From: Ulota crispa
Taxonomy: Eukaryota; Streptophyta; Bryopsida; Orthotrichales; Orthotrichaceae
NCBI GenBank assembly: GCA_963920765.1
Contig: OY987252.1
Span: forward strand, 2,031,966-2,095,965
DNA: 64,000 nucleotides
Direction of reading: 5' to 3'
Position numbers and translations under genes: made by a program. Of the stretch, positions 1-10,694 are shown in pieces; position 1 is the stretch's first letter; each line of letters starts with the position of its first letter. Under the pieces are notes generated by a model that was not told the DNA's origin, ran no database searches, and saw only the letters and a program-made list of their open reading frames with translations.

Positions 1-763
1 TTTTTTTAAATAAAACAAAATATAAAAAGTTCATAAAGCACTAAAAATAACATAATTGTAAAAATTTAGATCAAAAAAAATTTATTCTAAAAGTCATGCA
101 CAAAAGTAGAGGGACAGAAATTACCAACAAAAAGACAATTTTCTTTGTGCTTTTTAGAAAATAGTAAAAAAATTCAAAAAAATAAACAAAAAATGGCTAT
201 TTTTGATCTCTTTGAGTAGCTTCACCTAATTCAAGTGGTTTTTGGAAGATTTTTTTATTTTTATTTCACCAATGCAAGGAGAATGTATGCCCACTTTGAG
301 AGCATATGGAAGGCAGAGAATTCACAATATGAATTCTAGAACCCTTCTATACATCCATGTATTGCCCTATGATGAACTTTCTTGATTTGTGGCATGAAAT
401 TTACTTCTTTGGACCCAAAATAGTACTGAAAACCCCCAAAACGACCAAGGTAACCACCTATTTGGGGGCTATTTAAAATTAGTAAAGTAATTTTAAAAAA
501 ATCACCAAACATCTATAACTTTGAAGTGAACATTATTTTGAAATTCCAAGTCAAAATAACTTGGTTCACAAAAGATAGGAGCCAAAAACCACTCACAAGA
601 TGTGAAGGGGACAAAAAATAGTACAAGTATTTCTTGCAATCATCCTTTTTAACAATTGAATTAGGGCCATTAGACTCACTAATTACTATTAGGATGTTCT
701 TTACTTTAACTCTTATAAATTCCAAGTAGGTAAGAATACTCAAGTGTGATTGCTTCTTTTTTA
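1..763. other. AT-rich intergenic DNA, no gene seen
   Basis: Long A and T runs and frequent stops in all frames. The only open stretch of note (513-743, - strand) has low-complexity composition and matches nothing I recognise. I see no RNA gene or repeat array. Confidence 0.6.
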
Positions 764-1001
764 TAACCCTTAAAGGACCGCTCTACGTATTACATAGTAA
801 ATACGCTGCTGTATAACTGGCATTTGTTACCAATAAATAGTTTTAATTTGGGATCTTGACTAGCTCACTAGAACCACATTGATCTATATTATAACTTTTT
901 TGTTGATTTCAAATGTAGTAAAGGTGTAGATGCATTCCAAATACAAGAAAATACTAAATACTGTATTGGCTGCAAAAGGCTCCTCGATCCTTTAAGGGTT
1001 A
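764..1001. mobile_element. MITE-like element with TAACCCTTAAAGG ends (copy 1)
   Basis: The left end reads TAACCCTTAAAGGACCG. The right end is its inverse (CGATCCTTTAAGGGTTA), so the element has terminal inverted repeats of about 15 bp over 238 bp and no coding capacity. The interior, including the stretch GTTGATTTCAAATGTAGTAA, recurs in the same orientation at 40508-40733, which makes it a dispersed family and not a chance palindrome. The superfamily is not settled. Confidence 0.6.
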
Positions 1002-1224
1002 ACCTCCAACTTTCTTCAAGCTTTCTTTTCCAGCTCCTAGTCAAAATCTTTACTTTCTCCATTTGGCAGCAATCTTTATCATCCAGCTTCACAGCTTCAA
1101 ATCTTTTTACACCAAGAAAGAAATATCTTATCTCCCAGTCATTAGGCTTCACTATCCAAATTGGAATTTTAACTCACTGCTACTCAGCTCTTACTTTCCA
1201 CTTATCCTCTCATATTCCTTTTCG

Positions 1225-1376
1225 CACTACAAAGGAGCAATGTCAATTTGGACATTTTTTGTCATTTAGGTCACCTTAATTTTGGCCACTTTTTTGTCAA
1301 TTTGGACATATTTTTGTCAATTTGGACATTTTAGTCAATTTGGACATGTCAATTAGGACACTATGTCCTTGTAGTG
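1225..1376. mobile_element. Short element with CACTACAAGGA ends and internal TGTCAATTTGGACAT repeats
   Basis: The left end CACTACAAAGGAGCAATGTC and the inverse of the right end, CACTACAAGGACATAGTGTC, form imperfect terminal inverted repeats. The flanks are TCG and TTG, compatible with a 3-bp duplication changed by one C-to-T step. The interior repeats the unit TGTCAATTTGGACAT several times. CACTA ends and a 3-bp duplication are typical of En/Spm-type non-autonomous elements. A decayed relative lies at 45414-45550. Confidence 0.65.
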
Positions 1377-2272
1377 TTGACACTATCAGTTTCCAACTCG
1401 GCTGGTTAATTTATGCATCAATTTCTAGATTGACTCATATTATTTTTTATTAGGCTTATGTCATTTTTTCCCAATATTCCCTTTCTAAATTGGAGTATTC
1501 TCTCAATCACTTCCAAATGGGCTTATATCACTCCTTCTGACTTAGCTTTCCAATTTGGCTTGTTGTTCTCAGTATTTACTCTCTCTCTCCAATTTGGCTG
1601 AAATTATTCTCAAAGACCCTTTTACTCCTCTTGTTTCTTATCATCCAACTTGGAATTGATTCATTTTGCTTTCCTCTCACAATTGCCTTGCCATACTTTC
1701 TAATCATGTTCTCTCTACTTTGGACCACTTAAGCATAACTCATACACTCAATTGAGTATCCATTTTCACCTCTTTGAGATTCTTTGTAATCTCACATGCA
1801 TTCCAATACAATTCCAACTTACACTACAATAACACTGAACATGCAAACAGCAATTGCTCACACACCACTAGGAATTTCCTTTGGCTAAATAGATTTGAAT
1901 CCAGTAGGAATTAATATAATCAGATTGAACTCATATCAATCAAGTTATGGTTTGTAATCTTACAAGCACCTGATCACAACTATCATGCACACGAATACAA
2001 CATCCAAGTAGTCATTCATTTTTCAACACTCGAAATCTTCTAGTTTAGGCTTTGAAATTCTTCACTTGAGATATTATCCAAAATACTCAACCAAAAATCA
2101 CACTTAATCTCAACACACTTTCTCCCAATTTGCTCATTCAAACTTGAGTATACAACCACACATAATTGCTCAATTTAATCCCACTTGGATTTAAACACAC
2201 TCAAGCAAAGCACAAATTGAACACATCAACAACTTGCACAATCAACTTACACACAAAAGTACAACACAACAA
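1377..2272. other. Intergenic, no gene seen
   Basis: T/C-rich AT-biased DNA with recurring phrases such as CAATTTGGCT and TCCAATTTGG (about 1500-1660). It looks like decayed repeat sequence. No ORF, RNA gene or clear terminal repeat was found. Confidence 0.5.
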
Positions 2273-2276
2273 TTAA

Positions 2277-2392
2277 CACCATATTCATTAAATTGGGAAT
2301 TTTGTAACATTTTGGGTTTATGTTGACCAACTTAAACTGACCATGAGGGTACAACTTGGGAATCTGGTTTTTCCAATTTAATGAATATGGTG
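2277..2392. mobile_element. 116-bp hairpin MITE flanked by TTAA (copy 1)
   Basis: The arms CACCATATTCATTAAATTGG and its inverse bound a 116-bp element. TTAA lies directly on both sides (2273-2276 and 2393-2396). A second copy of exactly 116 bp lies at 48235-48350, with the same arms and the shared interior GGGAATTTTGTAACATTTT. The element has no coding capacity. TTAA could be the target duplication; the superfamily is not assigned. Confidence 0.75.
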
Positions 2393-2397
2393 TTAAT

Positions 2398-5239
2398 TCA
2401 TATAAGTAGTAATATATTAACAAGCAAAAAGACACAAAAGCTATCTGCTTGGGCAAGACTCTACGCTCCACAAGCAATAGGTCCTCCCTACTTGATCCTC
2501 TTTCTTTTTATAGCTTCTACCCACATATTTGGATCTCTTACTTATCCTTCCAAAAAAACCTATTGCTTTTTGGCCTATTTGATTCCTTCCCGATTTCTAT
2601 TAACTAATTGAACCCTTTTAACCACTAGATTGCACATAAACTGCTCCAAGTAAGGGAAATGAATCTCAATTGTGAAATTTCAAAGTTTAAGTACAAATAG
2701 GCATTCTACAAAGTACTGCACTCATCTTCTGTACGAGTGGGGCTTGGTAGGGGACCAATAGTTGGCCACGTAGGTTTGTTGGCAATCTTAACTATTTTCA
2801 AGCTGCAATGGCAAAGCTGCATGGCAAGTAATTTATCCACATGTCTGTTTCACACCTATGTGCCCTAGCTTAGAATATAATGTCCATTTTGGAAGCAGAT
2901 AAATTCATCATAATAATTTTCAAACATGTTTCTACTATTCCAATATGTTCTTTGTGATATGTTTTTTGTCTTGGTTTGTTTTCTGCCTTCCTAAATGAAG
3001 TAAGTCACTTCTTTTAGAAGCAAAAGTGGCAATATTTTGTCCATTTTGGCAATTAGGGGCTAATAGCATCCCAGAAAACTTCACATAGTATCAAACCTTA
3101 TGTGCATGGAATATATCACTTGCATATTCTTTGTGATGGAAGTTGATATTTGGGGTGCATTTCTTTGTTCTTGTTAAGCTTTAAAAGTATATCGTGTATT
3201 GCCTGAGGTTCTCTTCTTTGTTTAGTGAATTTTTTGCGTGTGATAACAAAGTCCTTGACTAGTGAAATAATACTAAACGTGTGGAAGCTGGGCTTGTTAA
3301 ATTTTTTCTCCTTGTTTGGATATGTTGCTCTTGGATGTACTTTTGACTTGTAAGACATAGAGTAGGCTGGATTGAGTAGGGTGAGCAGCGTTCTAAATTT
3401 GAAGCTGCACCTTCATATTGCAAAAAGAAATGGGTTGGGAGGTTTCTGTAAAAGCAGTTTTGAATAGTTGCTATTCTTTTCTACAACCTTTGCAAAATTG
3501 TTGTTGTGTGATTCATTCACTATTCTTGTATATCTTGGTTAGAGTAAGTAAACTTCCAAGTAACTAAAACAATGATAATAAATTCACTTTGGAAACTAAG
3601 AATCAACTGTAGTACATTTTTAAACACTCTACTATCCCTTTTGTAACCTTTATGAATGGTTTATTTCAACTCTTATAGATATGGAAGCGGCCTCTTGGTG
3701 GTTGCTATAGGCTTGAGGTGTGGATGTTGTTGTCTTTGCCAGATGCAATGCACTATATTCGACAGATTTTCTAGTGAAGTCGTTCTTACAGCTGGTGGTG
3801 GGCCACAAGAACTCCCTATTTTGAAAGACACATCTGAAGACGTAGCTATGGTAAGCCTACTGTTTATGAACCTCTGTCTCTAAAGACAAGCACATTGGTA
3901 TAATCTAAATTTTCCAAGTAGTCTTGCTCTTTTTATTTGTATTAACAGGCTTAAGAACATGTACAATGACTTTGAAAATTTACAATGCATTGTGACCATG
4001 TTTTGGCATGTGGTTGGAAAATCCTCCAAACTTTTACTTGATCTATTTTGGGTTCTAATAGAGTTAGATAGCAAGGTGCTTTGATCACAGTGCAGTTTTT
4101 TAATGCATTTCATGTCCTACAGGCTAGAATCGTATTTAGTTACAAGGTTCTTTACGTGATGCGGGTGTGTGTACATTTGGATAGGTTTGTTTTAACTATC
4201 TCTCCAGTTTGTTAAGTTCAATGTTGATGATTTCAACTTACCATTTGTGTCATAACAGTAGATTGGTATGAGAATTGATAACTTTGATAGAGTTGCTGAG
4301 TCAATTATAGGATTATCTAGCAAATTTTTGGCAGTTGAAGGTCAAAGATACTGTATGTAGCTGTATTTACATATTTATTTTGATTTATGTAAAGCGTAAG
4401 TAGTCATAATTGTTTGTAGAGGAATTGTCAATTTTGTATATTTTTTCACTGCACAGCTACCACTGTTGTCTACTATTTGTATATGTGATACATGAAATCC
4501 AAAAATTGAATAAAGTGAAAGCAATATGTTAAATACAATTATTGTACTTGCAAGTGCTATGTATGTGTGGAAATGGACGTTATGACATTTTGCGTAGCCC
4601 ATGCAATACAAGATTGTCCTTGTTCATTGCATATGGAACAAGAGTTTATTTTTTTAGAAGTGCATTGTGTTTAGAGTTGCAACTCTGCAATAGAATGCAT
4701 TCCAATTTGGAAGACGAGCACTCTTGAATGGACCCTTCATAAGATTCATGTACTTGCAAACTACACGCATGGGAGACCTAAACTGGAAATTGCATTGGCC
4801 ATGGTTCATAAGTGCCCTACAAACTTGACAATAGCAAGTCAACTATCAACACAAAATTAACATAATTTATGTCAAAAAGGACGTCATAATCACCACATCC
4901 AAATCAATACAACAATTAACACAATTATGTCAACTTTGTGTCAATTAAAACCATATTCTCCTTGTAGTGATGCCATGGACTGCCACTACCTTTGTTTGGG
5001 TTTAGGTTGTTTTGCAACCTAATGACATTAACCTTGTTGGATGAGGTTTGGGTGCATTTAGTATTCTATACACTTGGCCTTTGACCCTTACAATGTATGG
5101 GGAGGGCCAAAAAATAGTAGTAAATCAGTTGAATGAAATGTCCAAAAAACCAATTAAAATCTAAGTGGATTGGCTATAAACCAACTAAATTTTTGAAAAT
5201 TTCATTATTATAGTGTGAATAATTAGGGAATAACCAATT
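2398..5239. other. Intergenic with one exon-like segment and an orphan CACTA-type end
   Basis: Mostly AT-rich DNA without sustained coding potential. An exon-like segment at about 3679-3849 is listed separately. At 4862-4971 a stretch rich in GTCAA/TTGAC words ends in TCCTTGTAGTG, the inverse of the CACTACAAGGA ends seen at 1225 and 11382, so it is probably one end of a decayed CACTA-type element whose other end I cannot locate. Confidence 0.5.
3679..3849 (+). other. Unrecognised exon-like segment
   Basis: A 171-bp open stretch preceded by a T-rich tract ending in TTATAG and followed by GTAAGCC, so it has both splice signals. The frame open through it encodes a Cys-rich part and then a tail reading FDRFSSEVVLTAGGGPQELP, whose composition looks more like protein than the surroundings. 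I do not recognise the family and found no companion exons on either side. It could be a relic exon or chance. Confidence 0.2.
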
Positions 5240-7084
5240 TACCAACTGAAAAAACCGGATGAAAATGAGAAATGTAGGTATATTTTTTTGCCGAAGAAGC
5301 TCAAAATCTCCCGGCGCACTGGACCCATGTATGTCGACCTTGCGGACCGTGCGGACTCAGCAAAGCTTGCGGACATTGGTGACCTTGCGGACCTTGTCTC
5401 TTCCACATTTAAGGAATCTTTGTTCACCTTGTTACGTAAAGCATTGCCTGAAATTCGTTATCCTTTGTTGAACTTGATCGTGTTCGCGTCATGGTAGTTA
5501 ATTTGGTATTTAGGTTCTTTTTTTAGCACATTGTTGTGAAGTTGGCTGCGTCAGGTGGAGTTCTGGAGCTGATTGTTTATGCGCAGAAGTTTGGTGGTTA
5601 AATTCCGGTGTGCCCCACGTAGCTGGTGAAATGAATTTAAGCTCAAGTAAGTGTGGCGTCCATCGCTTGGTTAAGACGACAGGACTGCTGCCGTTCTTAG
5701 CTTATATCTTCATGTGCTCTTTGGAATTTTTCACTTCTACATTTAACGGAACTGACGATGGAAGAAGTACTAAACGGACACCACCTGTATTTGAATCGTC
5801 GGCTTAGTGATAAGTTTTAGAGTCCCTGTGTTTATTGTTGTATAAGAGGTCAAATGCCTCCTTAGTTACTGTTAGGGCAGGTTCGCGCTCGAGTGGAGCT
5901 GAAGATTGCTGGGGGAGTTAAGTTCCAGAATATGTTACTGCATTACCTTTGCCGAATCTTATCATTTTAGAAACCTGTGACGATCCAGTGCGAATCTGCT
6001 TAATCTACGGAGGTTGGAGTGACTATGAAACTTTCGTAGCAACTGCACGGCGAGCTCGTTATGGTTTCGTTTCAGTACATTGCAGGCAGCTATTACATTT
6101 CCAGTGCGTGTGAAAAGGGCGACCTGCTTTTTATGTCCTCGTTGTAAAAAATGTACGAACATACTCATTTTGAAATGGTTCTTTGGCAGAAACATGGTCT
6201 TTAGTATTAAAAAACGAATCCGGCTATGAAGTTGTAACAAATTTGGTTGGGTCGAATCTGTGACTTGAGTATTATATGGAATGTTTTGTCTGTTTCGAGG
6301 GGTTCTAGGATATATGAATCGGGACCTGACGATACAAATGTCTTCTTGGCAAGATGCTGCTTAATTTACAGCATCTCGTTTGCGTTGAACACAGCTGTGT
6401 CGGCTGAGGAGCTCTGAATGCCGTCCTGCTCTTATGCATCTAGTCGCACTCGATTCTGCCAAGTTTTTTTTTTTATCACTGTGCATATATTTCGCAGTAA
6501 CACAGTTTTCTCCGTTGTAGTTACAAAGCACCTGTTGTCTTAATTGTTATCAAGAGTGAATAGTGGAGTTGGAAGTGTTCCCTGCAAGTCATCCATCGGC
6601 AGCAGTATAGTCAAACTGATATGGGGTGTGATGTGCGTACCTGTCAGGTGAGGGTCTACTATCAATTAATTAGTGCCTTGGCTATTGTTTTTGTGATTTG
6701 TCCAGCAGCTTCGAGGTTTTGGCAAGGTCTTCCATTTTCAGGGTGGAGGCGAAATGTTGGACCCAGCTGGGTCATGGCTATGTATCATCATTTCAGAATG
6801 CTTAGTTAGAATGCCCATCTGGGATGAGCCGTTCTGGTGCTGTTACGTACGAATCAAGACCCTGTAGACCTCATGCAGGATAATGTGTTGGATTTCAGGA
6901 GGCTGAGTTAGCACCACCTTCAGCTTTATCATTTTATACAAGTATGTCAAGGCCAAAGCTTCACAAGCGCCTGTGGGGTGGTCTCTTCGGGTGCCCTCGG
7001 AGAACAGCATTGTGATCAATGCTTGTTGCAATAGTATGGAGGAGACAGCGTACTGAATAATACTGGGTAGATCGACTAGACGTT
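5240..7084 (+). promoter_or_regulatory. Promoter / long 5' leader region of the GRAS gene
   Basis: Base composition changes near 5240 from AT-rich repeat DNA to a more balanced sequence that runs straight into the GRAS gene, so this is probably its promoter and leader. It contains several short + strand ORFs: 5288-5497 (starts MPKKLKISRRTG), 6621-6809, and a six-codon one at 7036-7056. The sequence CAG|GTGAGG at about 6649 followed by TTGGATTTCAG at about 6898 could bound a leader intron. I cannot place the transcription start, and no TATA box stands out. Confidence 0.45.
7036..7056 (+). promoter_or_regulatory. Six-codon upstream ORF (MEETAY) just before the GRAS start
   Basis: An ATG at 7036 opens a six-codon frame that stops at 7056, 28 nt before the main start at 7085. 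Its first nine bases (ATGGAGGAG) are identical to those of the main ORF. It is not in frame with the GRAS frame. If it lies in the mature leader, scanning ribosomes would meet it first and could reduce GRAS translation. This is inferred from position only. Confidence 0.35.
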
Positions 7085-9472
7085 ATGGAGGAGCAGTGGT
7101 GGTTAGATTTTGTCACTGGGGGGTCGATTGTAGTTCCATCCTTCCTGTCTCAGCAGGAGAATAGTTTTTTAAGTGCAATCGTGGAGGTTGGGGTTCCTAG
7201 ACAACATGTCGAAGACCTGGAAAGTATGTTGCTTACCCAGGCAGCAGATCAAACAGTCATGAAGTGGTGTACGGGTGATGGTCAGACATGTGTGCAAGGT
7301 ACAGTACATTCTGTACAGGGCTCAACAGCCAGAGATACCGTAGTCTTCGGGCAAGATGCATGGAGTTCAAATCGACATCATCCCGACTATCTTTCTGACG
7401 ATACTCCAGTGAATAGTCGGGTTCTACATGACCATTCTGGTGAAAGCACTGTCTTATCTTCCCTTCATTCGTGCATCTCTTTTTCTCCGCCCGCTACTCG
7501 AAACTCTGAACCCAATTTCTTACAGACTCATACATCCGTCCCTCGTTCTGTCTCTTTCCCTTCTCACTTTCGTAGTATAGTACTCAATACCCCCAAGTGC
7601 ACTGAGGTCTTTGTTCCTTCTATGATTGCCACCCCAATCGCAAACATGGATGAAACCCGTGGGCATGCGATGTCAGCTCCAAGCTTCATTGTTGGTCCTA
7701 TGCCATTGTCCCGAAACTCGTCAGCCACAGTTGAGAAATATGGCCAATGTCTTTTGGTTGGAAACGTCATGCCTGAAGGCCAGCTTTTTCATGGACCCAC
7801 TTTTACAAGGGATCAATCTAGTTCGTTGATGGAGGAAGGTCTAGTAGGCATGGAGGACAGTCTATCGTCTTCACCATCCTCTGTTGATGGTTCGCTTGTG
7901 AATTTGCCCTCCCCTACGTCAACATATTGTCACTGCGAGACTGATAAAGTCCTTGGGCAGATTGGTACTTCACAACAGTCATTCTCGTTCTTAGTTCCTG
8001 GCGATTGTCTACATCAACAGATGATAAACCCTTCAGTGATGTCCCGTAATTCTCGGCGTCAACGGCAGCTATCCTGGAATGCAGGGATTGCTTCTTCCTA
8101 TCGACGCCAATTTGGTCCTGAAAATGGTTGCTCGAATGCAGTTGGTGAATGGAAGCCAGCAACATCGAAAACTAGCACCAGTGGCGTGGATTCTCCATTT
8201 TCTTCTAAGCCTGGTCTTTACGCAAGGAACTCTATGCGTGCAGGTGGCAGCTTCCTACAAGCAAGTAGCCAGCGAAAGTCTGAGGGCTTGAATCTGGACA
8301 CCGAGCAGATGGTTGGAGGTATCATTTCCGAAGGGGGTTTAGCCATTGTAAATCTTTTATTACGGGCAGCTGAGGCTGTGGATATTGGCAATGCAGAGAT
8401 GGCGAAAGCGATATTGGCGCGGCTCAATCAGCACATCTCCCCAACGGGGGAAAAATCAATCCATCGGGTAGCTCATTATTTTCGTCAAGCGTTGGTTATA
8501 CGACTCACAGGTGTGGAGAACTTTGCGGAACAGTTTTCACAGATTCGGACATTGTCCCCAACCGAAGAGTTTCTCAAAATCAGTGCTTATGTTCGGTTCT
8601 GCGAAGTCTCACCGTACCCCAAGTTCGCACATTTTACTGCCAATCAAGCAATCTTGGAGGCTTTAGAGGGAGCAGAAGCATTTCATGTCATTGACTTTCA
8701 GATGGGTGCGGGTGCGCAATGGGCATCTTTTCTTCAAGACATAGCGAACCTGAGAGCTGCTGGAAAATTTGTTCCCACGGTACGATTGACTGCTGTAGGA
8801 ACTCGGGTGGATGAAATTCGTGCGACCGGAGCAAACCTAAGCCACTTTGCTCGGATGATGAATGTATCCCTCGAGTTTCAGGCAGTTGTCACCAGACCTG
8901 AATGCCTTGATGTCTGCATGCTTGGACTAAGGGACCATGAAGCAGTTGCGGGTAACTTTATCTTCAGTCTCCACGAGCTCTTGGACGGAGGGACGTCGAA
9001 TGGTTTAACCACTGTTTTACAATCTATGTTCAAGGCCCGCCCAAAGGTTGTCACTGTTGTGGAGCAGGAGGCAAACCATAGTGGTGCATTCTTCCAGCAC
9101 CGCTTCTCTGAGGCTTTACAATATTACATGTTTCTCTTTGACTCTCTTACAAGCTCACTTGATGCTGGTGCAGATTCATCTGTGAACTCAAGTATTGAGT
9201 GTCATCTCCTTGCACCAGAGATCGTGAATATTATAGCGTGTGATGGTGTGGCACGGGTGGAGCGCCACGAGAGATTAGAACATTGGAGGAAACGAATGCT
9301 TGCAGCCGGTTTCAGTCCTCGCCCTTTAAGCGACGCTTCACAATTTCAAGCTGAAAAACTCGTTGCTCAAATTTCTGCTAGACGAGGGTTTATTGTCACC
9401 CGCGATCAGGGAAGCCTCCTCCTTGGCTGGCAGGGGCGACCCCTTTTGGCTGCTTCTTCATGGGTTTGCTAA
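7085..9472 (+). CDS. GRAS-family transcriptional regulator, intronless, 795 aa
   Basis: A single uninterrupted frame encodes a GRAS regulator, a plant nuclear protein family that controls development and hormone or stress signalling. The N-terminal half (about residues 1-400) is Ser/Pro-rich with no domain I recognise, as is usual in this family. The GRAS domain covers about 405-795: a leucine-heptad region with AKAILARLN; LKISAYVRF at 497; the VHIID-type core FHVIDFQ at 533-539; a second leucine-rich part; VVTVVEQEAN from about 655; RVERHE at 724-729; and the C-terminal SAW motif (GWQGRP ... SSW, 791-793). From memory the ILARLN/LKISAY part recalls HAM proteins, and the EQEAN to GRPL part recalls SCL8 or DELLA proteins, so the subfamily is unsettled. 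There is no DELLA motif. An in-frame TAA at 7058-7060 makes 7085 the first usable start. It is the only intact host gene here. Confidence 0.95.
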   Translation: MEEQWWLDFVTGGSIVVPSFLSQQENSFLSAIVEVGVPRQHVEDLESMLLTQAADQTVMKWCTGDGQTCVQGTVHSVQGSTARDTVVFGQDAWSSNRHHPDYLSDDTPVNSRVLHDHSGESTVLSSLHSCISFSPPATRNSEPNFLQTHTSVPRSVSFPSHFRSIVLNTPKCTEVFVPSMIATPIANMDETRGHAMSAPSFIVGPMPLSRNSSATVEKYGQCLLVGNVMPEGQLFHGPTFTRDQSSSLMEEGLVGMEDSLSSSPSSVDGSLVNLPSPTSTYCHCETDKVLGQIGTSQQSFSFLVPGDCLHQQMINPSVMSRNSRRQRQLSWNAGIASSYRRQFGPENGCSNAVGEWKPATSKTSTSGVDSPFSSKPGLYARNSMRAGGSFLQASSQRKSEGLNLDTEQMVGGIISEGGLAIVNLLLRAAEAVDIGNAEMAKAILARLNQHISPTGEKSIHRVAHYFRQALVIRLTGVENFAEQFSQIRTLSPTEEFLKISAYVRFCEVSPYPKFAHFTANQAILEALEGAEAFHVIDFQMGAGAQWASFLQDIANLRAAGKFVPTVRLTAVGTRVDEIRATGANLSHFARMMNVSLEFQAVVTRPECLDVCMLGLRDHEAVAGNFIFSLHELLDGGTSNGLTTVLQSMFKARPKVVTVVEQEANHSGAFFQHRFSEALQYYMFLFDSLTSSLDAGADSSVNSSIECHLLAPEIVNIIACDGVARVERHERLEHWRKRMLAAGFSPRPLSDASQFQAEKLVAQISARRGFIVTRDQGSLLLGWQGRPLLAASSWVC

Positions 9473-10285
9473 TCGACAATAATGAGACCCCAGGAATTTT
9501 ATTAGGCAGGTGTTTTATTTTAACGAAAACAGGTCAAACCCTTTTGCTTGTTCCGTTCTCTATATTAAAACTTCCTCCTACACCCACACTCTGCTGCTCA
9601 TGTTCCGTCGTAGATTTTTGTTTCTTCGCTATGCTCTTTCTTTCTTGACATTGTATATGTTGACCTTTGTTTCTGTTGCTTGATGGGGCCTGCTGTTACG
9701 GTCAAGTGGCGGCAATCATCCGGTCTAATCCCATAAACTGCACTCTCAAATTATTGTGCGGCTACAAACTTTACATGCTGCTTTTGTAATGCAAATATGT
9801 AAACCTAAGAATCTACGCAATTGAAAGAATTAAAATTTTATGACATTCATACTTGTGATACATGACAGCAGAAGTAGTAGTGTATAACTGATAGGTGTTA
9901 AAATGTGAAATTTTCATTATATTGAATAAGTAAAAACCCTTCTTTTATCACAGCAAAACTTTATAGAGTACGTTGTGATATTGAATATCAAAGACTGCTT
10001 GCCTCTTGAGTAACGGGGCTTACACTTGGTCATTACACTTTGTCATGTTGGTTTTTCTTAATGCACAATTTCCTCCCCTGCCGAATAAGGTCAATAAATT
10101 GCAATAAATGTTTCTTATTTAGGTTCATAAAACGGACAAAAAAAATTGTGCCAGTTTGATACATGAAGTTACTTATATTTTTTTAGTTTAAAGTTAATAC
10201 ATATACATATCGTACATCAAGTGATACAGTACTTGCATTGCATGTTAAAATATACTATTAAGTTGGTGTATCTAATTTACTATAA
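9473..10285 (+). other. 3' flank of the GRAS gene with candidate poly(A) signals
   Basis: The balanced composition continues to about 9.75 kb and then turns AT-rich. Two AATAAA hexamers lie close together at 10093 and 10103. They are about 620 nt past the stop, so a nearer non-canonical site is equally possible. No other gene was seen. Confidence 0.35.
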
Positions 10286-10294
10286 TATGAAAAT

Positions 10295-10685
10295 GAGGAT
10301 TGATATGTCTACCACATCCTTTTAGCTATTCTACCACACCCGTGGGGTAAATTTTAGATTTCTACCATCAAATAGTTCAATTTGAGAATTTGGAATTTAG
10401 ATTTGAACTCAAAGACCTTGATTTTGTTTAGAACCATTAAAAAAAGGTAGTAATTGAACAACACCCAATGAAAAAGCTTAGCTCAGGGGAAAAGTATTAC
10501 TTTTACTTTTGTTTATAAAGAAAGATAAGCTTTTTCATTGTCTGTTGTTCAATTGGAACATTTTTATGATTCTAAACTAAATCATGGTCTCTAAGTCCAA
10601 ATATGAAGTTCAAATTCTCAAATTCAACTATTTGATAATAGAAATCTAAAATTTACCCCAAGGGTGTGGTAGACATATCAATCCC
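10295..10685. mobile_element. Mutator-type foldback MITE, 391 bp, perfect 9-bp duplication
   Basis: The 9-mer TATGAAAAT occurs at 10286-10294 and again at 10686-10694, exactly 400 bp apart, directly outside an inverted-repeat element. The ends are GAGGATTGATATGTCTACCA and, inverted, GGGATTGATATGTCTACCA. The arms continue inward for about 110 bp with small gaps (GGGGTAAATTTTAGATTTCT and its inverse). There is no ORF. A 9-bp duplication with long arms is the mark of Mutator-like elements, so this is a non-autonomous derivative. The intact duplication points to a fairly recent insertion. Confidence 0.9.
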
Positions 10686-10694
10686 TATGAAAAT

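Noticed and set aside
889..1269. Overlapping ORFs on both strands (889-1152 - and 1063-1269 +)
   Set aside because: They overlap each other and cross the end of a MITE; composition is not protein-like.
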